Assembly: GCF_007971025.1 (NCBI RefSeq)
Contig: NZ_CP042436.1
Span: 1,798,001-1,862,000 of the forward strand
DNA from: Mucilaginibacter ginsenosidivorans
GTDB lineage: Bacteria; Bacteroidota; Bacteroidia; Sphingobacteriales; Sphingobacteriaceae
Length of the DNA: 64,000 nucleotides
Direction: 5' to 3'
The position numbers were made by a program, and so were the translations under genes. Positions within the stretch are counted from its first letter, which is position 1. The number at the start of each line of letters is the position of its first letter. Positions 32,991 to 41,358 of the stretch are shown here, piece after piece. A model generated the notes under the pieces. That model did not search any database, had not been told where the DNA came from, and was given only the letters and a program-made list of their open reading frames with translations.

Positions 32991-34403
32991 ATGAACGTAA
33001 AGCAAAGAACCATAAAAGCGCCGGTAACTATATCCGGTACAGGCTTGCATACCGGGGAGAAAGTTAACCTGACATTTAATCCCGCGCCGGAAAATCACGG
33101 GTACAAGTTCAGGCGGATAGATGTAGAAGGGTCGCCTGTTATTGATGCCGATGTGGACAATGTGACCGACACGTCGCGCGGAACTACCATTTCGCAAAAC
33201 GGGGCAAGCGTAAGTACCATCGAACACGTATTGGCCGCTTTGGTAGGTTTGGAAATAGACAATGTGCTGATTGACATGGACGGCCCCGAAACGCCGATCA
33301 TGGACGGCAGTTCCATACAATTTGTGAATGCTTTATCTAAAACCGGCTTTACCGAACAGGATGCTGACCGCGAATATTACCACATACCATACAACATTCA
33401 TTATTCGGAGCCCGACCGCAAGGTTGAAATGGTAGCCATGCCCTTGGATGACTATCGCTTTACCTGTATGGTTGACTATAATTCGCAGGTTTTGGGCAGC
33501 CAGCACGCCAGTATATCAACCATATCCGAATTTAATACCGAAATAGCATCATGCCGGACATTTTGCTTTTTGCACGAACTGGAGATGCTTTTAAAGCACA
33601 ATCTCATCAAAGGCGGCGATCTGAACAATGCCATTGTTGTGGTAGATAAAGAAGTTGATGATGACGAGTTGGCTCACCTGGCCAGGATATTTAACCGTAA
33701 GGATATCAAAGTTGCCCCGCAGGGGATATTAAATAACATAGAGTTACGTCACCAGAACGAACCTGCAAGACACAAACTGCTGGACATGATAGGCGACCTG
33801 GCGCTGGTTGGCGTACCGCTGCGCGGCCATATCATGGCGGCCCGCCCGGGCCATGCGGCCAATGTGGCTTTCGCCAAAAAAATAAAAACGCTTATCAAAA
33901 AGGAACGCAGCCGTAAGCATATTAAAGTTTACGACCCCAATATGAAACCGGTATTTGATACCGTTGATATTATGAAAATATTGCCTCATCGTCAGCCCAT
34001 GCTGATGATAGACAAGATACTGGAGCTAAGTAAAAGCCACGTGGTCGGTTTGAAGAATGTGACCATGAACGAGGACTTGTTTGCAGGGCATTTTCCCGGC
34101 ACCCCCTTGTTCCCTGGCGTTTTGCAAATAGAGGCGATGGCGCAAACAGGTGGTATTTTGGTGCTGAATACGGTGCCCGATCCTGAGAACTATATTACCC
34201 TGTTCCTTAAAATTGAAAATGCAAGGTTTAAGGACAAGGTAGTGCCGGGCGATACCATCATATTCTACTGTAACCTGATAGCCCCCATCCGCAGGGGTAT
34301 AGCGCAGATGAAAGGCGTCGGTATGGTAGGCTCGCGCATAGTAGTTGAAGCCGAACTGATGGCCCAGATAGTTAAGAAGACAAAAGAAGAAAAAGAAGCA
34401 TGA
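32991..34403 (+). CDS. lpxC-fabZ: bifunctional LpxC deacetylase / FabZ dehydratase
   Basis: This 470-residue protein fuses two enzymes. Residues 1-310 are LpxC, UDP-3-O-acyl-GlcNAc deacetylase, with zinc ligands in IEHVLAAL and a KGGDLNNAIVV / RHKLLDMIGDL segment. Residues about 320-460 are FabZ, 3-hydroxyacyl-ACP dehydratase, with ILPHRQPMLMID and HFPGTPLFPGVLQIEAMAQ. The fusion is a known Bacteroidota feature and ties lipid A to fatty-acid supply. It overlaps lpxA by 4 bases. Confidence 0.96.
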   Translation: MNVKQRTIKAPVTISGTGLHTGEKVNLTFNPAPENHGYKFRRIDVEGSPVIDADVDNVTDTSRGTTISQNGASVSTIEHVLAALVGLEIDNVLIDMDGPETPIMDGSSIQFVNALSKTGFTEQDADREYYHIPYNIHYSEPDRKVEMVAMPLDDYRFTCMVDYNSQVLGSQHASISTISEFNTEIASCRTFCFLHELEMLLKHNLIKGGDLNNAIVVVDKEVDDDELAHLARIFNRKDIKVAPQGILNNIELRHQNEPARHKLLDMIGDLALVGVPLRGHIMAARPGHAANVAFAKKIKTLIKKERSRKHIKVYDPNMKPVFDTVDIMKILPHRQPMLMIDKILELSKSHVVGLKNVTMNEDLFAGHFPGTPLFPGVLQIEAMAQTGGILVLNTVPDPENYITLFLKIENARFKDKVVPGDTIIFYCNLIAPIRRGIAQMKGVGMVGSRIVVEAELMAQIVKKTKEEKEA

Positions 34404-35185
34404 TACAGCCCCTAGCCTATATACATCCGCAAGCCCGGATAGCCGACAACGTCACCATCGAGCCTTTTGTTACTATACATAAGGATGTTGAGATAGGGGA
34501 AGGCACCTGGGTGGGTTCAAATGCCACCATTATGGATGGCGCCCGTATCGGGAAGAATTGCCGCATATTTCCTGGGGCCGTTGTATCGGCCCCGCCGCAG
34601 GACCTAAAATACCGCGGGGAACAGAGCACCGTTACCATCGGCGACAACACAACCATCAGGGAGTGTGTTACGCTAAACCGCGGCACTGCCCTTGATAAAA
34701 ACACAACCACCATTGGCAGCAATTGCCTGTTGATGGCCTATGTGCACGTCGCGCACGACTGCGTGATAGGCGATAATGTGATCATAGCCAACTCGGTGCA
34801 ACTGGCCGGCCATATCAATATTTACGATTATGCTTTTATCGGCGGTACATCGGCAGTTCACCAGTTCGTCGAGATAGGGGCACATAGCATGATCTCGGGC
34901 GGTTCACTCGTCCGCAAGGATGTCCCCCCTTATACCAAAGCCGGCCGGGAACCACTTTCTTATATCGGTATCAATTCAGTTGGATTGCGCCGAAGGGGGT
35001 ATTCGGCAGCTACGATTAACGAGATACAGGAAATATATCGCATCATATTCCTGAAAAAGTACAACGTAACCAAAGCGATGGATATCATCGAAGCCGAATT
35101 TGCTCCTACTGTAGAGCGCGACGAGATCATTAATTTTGTGTCCAATTCGCAGCGTGGTATCATGAAGGGATTTGGAAACACCTAA
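34400..35185 (+). CDS. lpxA: acyl-ACP--UDP-N-acetylglucosamine O-acyltransferase LpxA
   Basis: This 261-residue hexapeptide-repeat trimeric enzyme has the catalytic His region LLMAYVHVAHDCVIGDNVIIANSVQLAGH and the C-terminal helical domain with INSVGLRRRGYSAATINEIQEIYR. It performs the first step of lipid A synthesis. It starts in an ATGA overlap with lpxC/fabZ. Confidence 0.96.
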   Translation: MIQPLAYIHPQARIADNVTIEPFVTIHKDVEIGEGTWVGSNATIMDGARIGKNCRIFPGAVVSAPPQDLKYRGEQSTVTIGDNTTIRECVTLNRGTALDKNTTTIGSNCLLMAYVHVAHDCVIGDNVIIANSVQLAGHINIYDYAFIGGTSAVHQFVEIGAHSMISGGSLVRKDVPPYTKAGREPLSYIGINSVGLRRRGYSAATINEIQEIYRIIFLKKYNVTKAMDIIEAEFAPTVERDEIINFVSNSQRGIMKGFGNT

Positions 35186-35195
35186 CTTGCTTATA

Positions 35196-35249
35196 GTTCA
35201 TAGTTGATGGTTCATAGCCACCATGAACTATGATCCATGAACTATGAAC
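35196..35249. repeat. imperfect inverted repeat ahead of ABC ATPase gene
   Basis: The 22 bases 35196-35217 are the inverse of 35228-35249 at 20 of 22 positions. The unit is built from repeats of TTCATAG/CTATGAA. It may act as terminator of the lipid A operon or control translation of the next gene, whose ATG follows at 35255. Confidence 0.6.
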
Positions 35250-35254
35250 AATCA

Positions 35255-35875
35255 ATGAAGATAACGCTCCAAAACATAGGCCGTCGTTTTAACCGCGACT
35301 GGATATTCAAGGGTATTGATTATGAGTTTGAACAGGGTACGGCGTATGCCATACTTGGTCCTAATGGTTCCGGAAAATCCACTTTGCTAAGTGTTTTGAA
35401 TGGTAGCCTTGCCCCGTCGGCAGGGGAGATCAATTATTTGCTGGAAGATCGGCCCATTGAATCGGAACTCGTTTTCAAACACTTAAGCCTCGCTGCCCCT
35501 TACCTGGAACTCATCGAAGAGTTTACCCTAACCGAAATGATCGATTTTCACTTCAAATTCAAAAAGCGCAAAGCTGGGATAGATGATGATGGGTTGATCG
35601 GTTTGCTGGGTATGGAGCAAAGCAAAAATAAAATGATCAAATACTTCTCCTCAGGCATGAAACAAAGGCTAAAACTGGCCCTTGCTTTTTGTTCGGACAC
35701 CCTAATGCTGATGCTCGACGAGCCCACATCGAACCTCGATAAACAGGGCGTGGAATGGTACCTGCGGCTGGTACAGCAGTTTGCGGCCGGGCGGCTTACG
35801 ATCATTTGTTCGAACCAGGAGCATGAATACAGTTTCTGCACCCATGGGCTGGATATTTCAGACTACAAAAAATAA
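35255..35875 (+). CDS. ABC transporter ATP-binding protein
   Basis: This 206-residue ATPase has Walker A LGPNGSGKSTLL, a Q-loop-like region LSLAAPYLEL, signature FSSGMKQRLKLALAF and Walker B LMLMLDEPTSNL. I start at ATG 35255, next to MKITLQNIGRRFNRDW; ATG 35237 lies in the inverted repeat. The cognate permease is not adjacent; the ATPase may be of the CcmA-like or GldA-like type used by Bacteroidota, but the family is not certain. Confidence 0.85.
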   Translation: MKITLQNIGRRFNRDWIFKGIDYEFEQGTAYAILGPNGSGKSTLLSVLNGSLAPSAGEINYLLEDRPIESELVFKHLSLAAPYLELIEEFTLTEMIDFHFKFKKRKAGIDDDGLIGLLGMEQSKNKMIKYFSSGMKQRLKLALAFCSDTLMLMLDEPTSNLDKQGVEWYLRLVQQFAAGRLTIICSNQEHEYSFCTHGLDISDYKK

Positions 35876-35930
35876 AAAAAAACGATTATTGCCTGTATCG
35901 TTCTGGTTGTGCAGCCCGTACTATTATATA

Positions 35931-36491
35931 GTGAAAATCAAGGCTTTACTTCTTTATGTATTTATTGTTGCGGGTATCACGGCCTGTAAGAAAAAACAGT
36001 CGCTGCCGGCATCCAATGTCCCCAATGGCGATTTTGAAAGCTGGACCAGCATCGACGAATTGCAGCAGTGGAAAACCAACAGCTGCCCCGTTTGCGTTCC
36101 ACCGTTCGAAACTTATGTAGTGCAAAAGACTACTGAGGCTTACCACGGACAATATGCTGCGAAATTTATTTACAACGGTGTTTTTAATGCCACGGCCACC
36201 GATAAATTTGTTGTTACATCCCATCCTTCCGCACTTATCGGGTATGCTAAGGGGCTGTTGGTTGAAGGAGATACCGTAAGCATCAAGGTGCGCGTTTTTA
36301 GTTCGAACACCGTTGTGGATAGTGGCGAATGGATCGACACGGAAACTATTCCGCTCTACCGGAAATTTACCATACCCATAACACAAAGTACGGCAACTGC
36401 CGATTCGGTACAGGTGTCGGTAAAAGGCGGCCATAAATTTAACACACAGCAAAGCACGGCTTTGTGGCTCGATTATCTATCGCTGCAATAA
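35931..36491 (+). CDS. lipoprotein with NGDFESW motif, GTG start
   Basis: This 186-residue lipoprotein begins at GTG 35931 (KIKALLLYVFIVAGITAC), with a lipobox ITAC and Cys followed by KKK. After the anchor, VPNGDFESW introduces a beta-rich domain similar to carbohydrate-binding modules of the PCMD kind found in Bacteroidota surface proteins. The open frame extends to 35781, but that part overlaps the ABC ATPase in another frame and lacks a signal peptide. It overlaps the convergent gene by 15 bases. Confidence 0.7.
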   Translation: MKIKALLLYVFIVAGITACKKKQSLPASNVPNGDFESWTSIDELQQWKTNSCPVCVPPFETYVVQKTTEAYHGQYAAKFIYNGVFNATATDKFVVTSHPSALIGYAKGLLVEGDTVSIKVRVFSSNTVVDSGEWIDTETIPLYRKFTIPITQSTATADSVQVSVKGGHKFNTQQSTALWLDYLSLQ

Positions 36492-37040
36492 GGCGGCATG
36501 GTTTGCCGGTTGCTGATAAGCCAGTTTTCGTTGAAAATATTTATCCCAACTGGTTTGTTGTATGCTGTTTTTCGAATTAAGCGTATCGTCGTCATAGTCG
36601 GCGTTTAGCTGCTTATACTTTCCGTGTATACGGTCGAACACGCCCTCGACCTCAACTTTATAATTGGTACTGAAGTGCATCCGGTTAAGGGTGAACAATA
36701 ATTCCTGCCCCTCAAAATAACTGATATTGTAGTGCCCTTGTTCGTGTTTAAGAATATCTGCCAGCATAGCTGCCGATGTGATGCGCGAACGGTCTATCCA
36801 CGATCTTTCATTATCCATGGTAAGTGCAACGTGGAAGGTCAGCTGGCAATTACCACCCTCCTGATGCACGTCATATCTCAGATCGACAAAGCAGTTTGTT
36901 TCTGCAATGGTGGGGCCGGTATGTTGAGGTATACCCCTAAAATCATTAACAGTCAGCACCCGGTAGGGTTGGGCGCTACCAACAAGAAAAACGGTGCTCA
37001 ACAACACCGTCAATATCACACTCACTGATCTTCTCTTCAT
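36477..37040 (-). CDS. DUF922-type exported zinc protease-like protein
   Basis: This 187-residue protein has a signal peptide (VILTVLLSTVFLVGSA-QP) and the zinc-binding motif HEQGH (ILKHEQGHYNISY), as in the DUF922 family of putative metalloproteases. A conserved YDVHQEG / VALTMDNERSWI region precedes it. Substrate unknown; periplasmic or surface location expected. Confidence 0.8.
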   Translation of the reverse strand: MKRRSVSVILTVLLSTVFLVGSAQPYRVLTVNDFRGIPQHTGPTIAETNCFVDLRYDVHQEGGNCQLTFHVALTMDNERSWIDRSRITSAAMLADILKHEQGHYNISYFEGQELLFTLNRMHFSTNYKVEVEGVFDRIHGKYKQLNADYDDDTLNSKNSIQQTSWDKYFQRKLAYQQPANHAALLQR

Positions 37041-37061
37041 TACTCAACAAAGGGTAAAAAT

Positions 37062-38006
37062 TTATTTCCCCTTTTTGACGTTATCTGCATGCAAAAGGTT
37101 TAGGCTCATCACCTCTTTTAATGTTTTTTGCATCGCATCGGTCGACCCGTCCAGGAATATCACGTTCCCCTGCGAGTTTTCGGCAAAGTGTTTAATTGAT
37201 TCCGTCCACATGGTGAACATAATAACCGAGGTATCCATATCGGCCTCGTGCATTTCTTTGGCCGCAGCGGTCATACCCTTGGCCACTTCCTCGCGGAATA
37301 AGGCAATACCCTGTCCTCGCAATTGAGCCGCCTGGCGTTCAGCCTCCGCAGCAATTTTGATAGCATTTCCTTCAGCTTCTGCAGCCTTTGTTTTGGTAAT
37401 GAGCAAGGCTTGCCCCTCGTTTTCAGCAGCAGCTTTCAGGTTGTTCGACGCAACTACCTGGCTCATCGATTTCAGTATCACATCGTCGAAAGTGATGTCG
37501 TTCAACTGCAGGTCCTGCAAATGATAGCCCCAGCTTTCCAGCACCTGGTCAAGCTGGCCCTTTACGTGTTCCACAATATCCCCTCTCAGTATCAAAACAT
37601 CCGCCTGTTTCTTGGTAGCCACATAAGCGCGTATAGAACCTTCGATGGTGCGGATAAGCGCCTGCATCAGGTTGCGTTCGTCAACAAATTTGAACGCCAC
37701 GTTTTTAATGGTTTCTTCCATCTGGTCCAATACCGAATACAGCAGCATGGCCTTAAAGTAAACTTTGGCCTGGTCGATGGTTACCGCCTGGAACTCCAAT
37801 TCTACTGAACGGTTTTGAATGGATATGCGGCTATGTATCTGCTCGATAAGCGGCAGCTTAAGGTTAAGGCCGGGATGCAGTATCCGGCGGTACTTGCCAA
37901 ACACGGTCACTACAGCGATAGTGCCCTGTTTTACAGTCACAAATGAGCTAAATAAGATGATCAGGCCGATAAAGACAACGATCATAAACGAGATTGCAGG
38001 AGTCAT
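37062..38006 (-). CDS. SPFH/Band 7 family membrane protein
   Basis: This 314-residue protein has one N-terminal transmembrane helix (FMIVVFIGLIILFSSF), an SPFH domain (GTIAVVTVFGKYRRILHPGLNLKLP), and a long Ala/Glu-rich coiled coil (AAEAEGNAIKIAAEAERQAAQLRGQGIALF). It is of the stomatin/HflK type that forms membrane microdomains and scaffolds proteases. No NfeD-like partner is adjacent. Confidence 0.9.
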   Translation of the reverse strand: MTPAISFMIVVFIGLIILFSSFVTVKQGTIAVVTVFGKYRRILHPGLNLKLPLIEQIHSRISIQNRSVELEFQAVTIDQAKVYFKAMLLYSVLDQMEETIKNVAFKFVDERNLMQALIRTIEGSIRAYVATKKQADVLILRGDIVEHVKGQLDQVLESWGYHLQDLQLNDITFDDVILKSMSQVVASNNLKAAAENEGQALLITKTKAAEAEGNAIKIAAEAERQAAQLRGQGIALFREEVAKGMTAAAKEMHEADMDTSVIMFTMWTESIKHFAENSQGNVIFLDGSTDAMQKTLKEVMSLNLLHADNVKKGK

Positions 38007-38082
38007 AGATCAATAATTGGAGACAATAAATATAGAATTTATTTTGGGTATGGTATTTGTTTAGCCTACTAAAATAGTTACC

Positions 38083-38271
38083 ATGAACTTAAAACGAACC
38101 TTCGGCGCCATCTTAACTACTCTTGGGATCATCGGCCTCATTTATGCAGGTATCACCATAATGCAGCATAGTTCACATACCACACCTATTATTGTTATCG
38201 GCATTTTAGGGCTGTTATTCTTTTTCTCGGGCATCAGCCTGATACGAACGACCGCTGACCAGGCAAAATGA
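38083..38271 (+). CDS. small two-helix membrane protein
   Basis: This 62-residue protein has two hydrophobic helices (AILTTLGIIGLIYAGITIM and TPIIVIGILGLLFFFSGISLI) separated by HSSHTT. Similar small proteins recur in Sphingobacteriaceae; the function is unknown. It stands alone between two minus-strand genes. Confidence 0.65.
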   Translation: MNLKRTFGAILTTLGIIGLIYAGITIMQHSSHTTPIIVIGILGLLFFFSGISLIRTTADQAK

Positions 38272-38275
38272 CCCG

Positions 38276-39403
38276 TTAATTTGTGCCGCTCGAAATTATC
38301 GATCCATCATCTCCGATCTCTAAGCCCGAATTCGGAAAGTCTTTCTCAGTTAATAATTTGATGCGTTTTACTACATGGTTCAATGTATCGCGGGTAAGCC
38401 CTTCGAGGTGTGTTTGCTTGAAGGAAATAATATTTCCGCCAAGAAATTCGCCTTTTTTATCCAGTTTTACTTTCAGCAGGGGCGCCATACCGCAAACACC
38501 GGCGACACTTACACTTTTGTATGTGCAAAAATTACCAAGACTATAGGCAATTAACCGGCCCTTGTATTTTTCAAGTGCGCGGCTTACATGCGGGCCGTTG
38601 CCCAGCACAATATCGGCGCCAGCATCAATCGCGGTATGGGCGAAAGCGTGTACATTGCCCCGCTTGCCGTGCATAAAAGATTCCATTTTAAAAGGTACAT
38701 GTTCGTAACCCGCACCTTCGGCTCCACCATGAAAAGATACGATCACAATATCGCACCGCCGTTTGAGTTCACTGATCACTTTTGACACGTGGCGCAGTTC
38801 GAGCAGCGAGGTAGTATGTGCATTAGGAGCGAAGGCGCAAAAACCGTATTTAATACCAGCCTTCTCAAATACAGTTGTAGGGCAGGTTTCCAGGCCGGCG
38901 TAATGAATGCCGTAACTGTCGAGCGTTTTGGTGGTGCTGGTGTATCCTTTTTCTCCGAAATCGGTGATGTGATTATTGGCCACACTAACCAGGTTGAAGC
39001 CGGCATTTTTAAAGACTTTACCATAGTAACTCGGCATCCTGAAAAGATAGGCTACTTTAAGGTTCTTTTTGTACGTGGCGGGCATGCCTGTATCAAGTAG
39101 GGTGCCCTCCAGGTTGCCAAATACAATGTCCGCCCCTTTGAAATATTCCTTTGCTGTTTCGAAACTACGTTTTGCGCTGTCCGGCGGTAATTTGCTGCCG
39201 TCAGGGTAAGCCGAACCCAGCATCATATCGCCCACGGCGGCTATAGAAATAGTATCGTGTAGTTTGATCGTTGCTAAAGTATCGCGCCTGCGAACAATTG
39301 ATCTTTTTGATTTATGCGGTCGGATAGGAAACGCAGCAGGTTTTTCACAACCGGTAACCAGTGCGGCAAGGAGAAGGCTGATGATAAGGAAGTGCGGTCT
39401 CAT
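38276..39403 (-). CDS. CapA-family lipoprotein (metallophosphatase-like)
   Basis: This 375-residue protein has a lipoprotein signal (ISLLLAALVTGC) and the CapA/PgsA fold: IAAVGDMMLGSAYP, IVFGNLEGTLLDTG, LVSVANNHITDFGEKG, DIVIVSFHGGAEGAGYEH and DIVLGNGPHVSRALE. In Bacillus CapA takes part in poly-gamma-glutamate export; in Bacteroidota the role is unproven. The metal ligands D, N and H typical for the family are visible. Confidence 0.87.
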   Translation of the reverse strand: MRPHFLIISLLLAALVTGCEKPAAFPIRPHKSKRSIVRRRDTLATIKLHDTISIAAVGDMMLGSAYPDGSKLPPDSAKRSFETAKEYFKGADIVFGNLEGTLLDTGMPATYKKNLKVAYLFRMPSYYGKVFKNAGFNLVSVANNHITDFGEKGYTSTTKTLDSYGIHYAGLETCPTTVFEKAGIKYGFCAFAPNAHTTSLLELRHVSKVISELKRRCDIVIVSFHGGAEGAGYEHVPFKMESFMHGKRGNVHAFAHTAIDAGADIVLGNGPHVSRALEKYKGRLIAYSLGNFCTYKSVSVAGVCGMAPLLKVKLDKKGEFLGGNIISFKQTHLEGLTRDTLNHVVKRIKLLTEKDFPNSGLEIGDDGSIISSGTN

Positions 39404-39406
39404 GGC

Positions 39407-39434
39407 AAAAAAAAATCCTTTCGCTTGAAAGGAT
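39407..39434 (-). terminator. intrinsic terminator after NlpC/P60 gene
   Basis: On the minus strand ATCCTTTC-AAGC-GAAAGGAT (39415-39434) is followed by an unbroken T-run down to 39407. It lies between the end of the peptidase gene and the start of the CapA gene. Confidence 0.85.
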
Positions 39435-39443
39435 CAACATATC

Positions 39444-40031
39444 TTATTGTTTATTGCTGTCATCCGGGGAGTCGTCTTCATCCTCCAGCTGTTTTTTGAA
39501 AACATCAAGCAAGCGGCCGCCTTTATAAAAATAACGGCTGTAATATCCGTCTTCAAGGCTGTTGATCGCAACACCTCTTGACGAAGCATGGGCGAATTTA
39601 CCATCGCCCAGGTAAATACCCACGTGGCTTATACTGCGGCTGTGTATCTTAAAGAATACCAGGTCGCCTTCCTTCAGGTCATCCTTGCGCACAGGGCTAA
39701 CCATGCTGAAAATATCGCGCGAATTACGTTTGATAGTAAGATTGAAAACCTTGCTGTATAATTCTTTTGTAAATGCCGAACAGTCTATGCCTTTTTTCGA
39801 ATCGCCGCCAAAATGATACGGGGTTCCTATCCAGTCATAAACAAACTGGAAAAGTTTTACGTTTGAAGTGGTGGAAAGGGCAACGCCCATTATCTGCGAA
39901 AAGTAATCTTTTACTAAACCGTCTTCTTCTTGTTTGTCTTTATCGGCAGGTGGTGTAGGTGCGCTTTTTGTTTGAGCTTGCGCTGCAACAATACTGAGGC
40001 TCAACAGAATAGCGAATATATATTTCTTCAT
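39444..40031 (-). CDS. C40-family NlpC/P60 peptidase
   Basis: This 195-residue exported protein has a signal peptide (IFAILLSLSIVAAQA-QT) and an NlpC/P60 domain: Cys in KKGIDCSAFTKELY, His in RSISHVGIYLGDGKFAHASS. The enzyme would cleave D-gamma-glutamyl-meso-DAP or nearby bonds in peptidoglycan. The tail is very acidic (EDEDDSPDDSN). Confidence 0.92.
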   Translation of the reverse strand: MKKYIFAILLSLSIVAAQAQTKSAPTPPADKDKQEEDGLVKDYFSQIMGVALSTTSNVKLFQFVYDWIGTPYHFGGDSKKGIDCSAFTKELYSKVFNLTIKRNSRDIFSMVSPVRKDDLKEGDLVFFKIHSRSISHVGIYLGDGKFAHASSRGVAINSLEDGYYSRYFYKGGRLLDVFKKQLEDEDDSPDDSNKQ

Positions 40032-40274
40032 TTAATCTTTAGTCTTTGTTGCGTCAGGGTGCAACATTGAATTATTAAACTAGACCCTTTACCCGTGGTC
40101 AGCTGCAAAACTATCTTAATTTTTTAGAATTACAAATTAATGACACGTTTTTTATGAAAAATGTAAAAATAGAGCTGCCTCCTCCCTTTTACGGAAAAGA
40201 ATTCCAAAAGTTTCACGATGGAATATTTCTTTCTAACAAATTTGTTGCGGTTTCGATATTTACGCGGATATAAT

Positions 40275-40282
40275 TAGATTTG
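40275..40282 (+). promoter_or_regulatory. -7 box upstream of pdhA
   Basis: TAGATTTG matches TAnnTTTG and lies 35 bases before the pdhA ATG. No TTG is present at the proper distance, so the call rests on the -7 element. The rest of the 285-base gap (40032-40316) shows no other feature. Confidence 0.45.
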
Positions 40283-40316
40283 CGCTTTCTCAAAAAAGAA
40301 ATTTGGTTTACAACAA

Positions 40317-41312
40317 ATGAGTTCCATTGAAATAAACAAAGACACCTACCTGATGTGGTACGAAGCGATGCTTCTGATGCGCAGGTTCGAAGAAAAGGCC
40401 GGGCAACTTTACGGGCAGCAAAAAATACGCGGGTTTTGTCACTTATACATAGGCCAGGAAGCTGTTATGGCGGGTGCTATGTCGGTGTTAAAGCATGAAG
40501 ATAGTATGATAACCGCTTACCGCGACCACGCACACGCTTTGGCTAAGGGTACTTCCCCAAATGCAGTGATGGCCGAACTTTATGGCAAAGCCACAGGCTG
40601 CTCCAAGGGAAAAGGCGGATCGATGCACATGTTTGACAAGGAAAATAATTTCTACGGCGGGCATGGTATAGTCGGCGGCCAGATCCCGCTGGGCGCCGGT
40701 ATAGCGTTCGCTGAAAAGTATAAAGGCACCGACTATGTATGCTGTGCCTACATGGGCGACGGCGCCGTGCGCCAGGGCGCTTTGAACGAAACGTTTAACA
40801 TGGCGTCGTTGTGGAAATTGCCGGTGATATTTATTTGCGAAAACAATGGCTACGCTATGGGTACTTCGGTTGAACGTACCACTATCCAAACCGACATCTA
40901 TAAATTGGGCCTGCCTTACGATATTCCTTCTTCGCCGGTTGACGGTATGGACCCGGTTGCAGTGCATAACGCCATGGACGAGGCGGTATCGCGCGCACGT
41001 GCCGGTGAAGGACCGACTTTCCTGGAAATGCGCACCTATCGCTATAAGGGACACTCGATGTCCGATCCGCAAAAATACCGTACCAAGGAAGAACTGGAAA
41101 GCTACAAAGCGAAGGATCCTATCGAAGCGGTGAAACAAACCATATTGAAGGAAGGTTATGCAGACGAAAAGTGGTTTGAGGATATTGAAGAAAAAGTAAA
41201 GGCCGAAGTTGACGCATCGGTTCAGTTCTCGGAAGAGTCGCCTTATCCTGAAGCATCAGAACTATACACCGATGTGTACGTGGAAAGCGACTATCCTTTT
41301 ATAAAGGACTAA
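40317..41312 (+). CDS. pdhA: pyruvate dehydrogenase E1 alpha subunit
   Basis: This 331-residue E1-alpha has the thiamine diphosphate motif GDGAVRQGALNE...CENNGYAMGTS (GDG-X-N), the phosphorylation-loop-like RYKGHSMSDPQKYR, and GFCHLYIGQEAVMAG at the N-terminus. It decarboxylates pyruvate together with E1-beta. E1-beta is not adjacent; E2 follows by 46 bases. Confidence 0.95.
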   Translation: MSSIEINKDTYLMWYEAMLLMRRFEEKAGQLYGQQKIRGFCHLYIGQEAVMAGAMSVLKHEDSMITAYRDHAHALAKGTSPNAVMAELYGKATGCSKGKGGSMHMFDKENNFYGGHGIVGGQIPLGAGIAFAEKYKGTDYVCCAYMGDGAVRQGALNETFNMASLWKLPVIFICENNGYAMGTSVERTTIQTDIYKLGLPYDIPSSPVDGMDPVAVHNAMDEAVSRARAGEGPTFLEMRTYRYKGHSMSDPQKYRTKEELESYKAKDPIEAVKQTILKEGYADEKWFEDIEEKVKAEVDASVQFSEESPYPEASELYTDVYVESDYPFIKD

Positions 41313-41358
41313 TATATTTTATACTAATTTTATAAAAACACTATTCATTTAATAGTAT

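Noticed and set aside
35781-35930. N-terminal extension of the NGDFESW lipoprotein
   Set aside because: It overlaps the ABC ATPase gene and hides the lipoprotein signal, which begins at GTG 35931.
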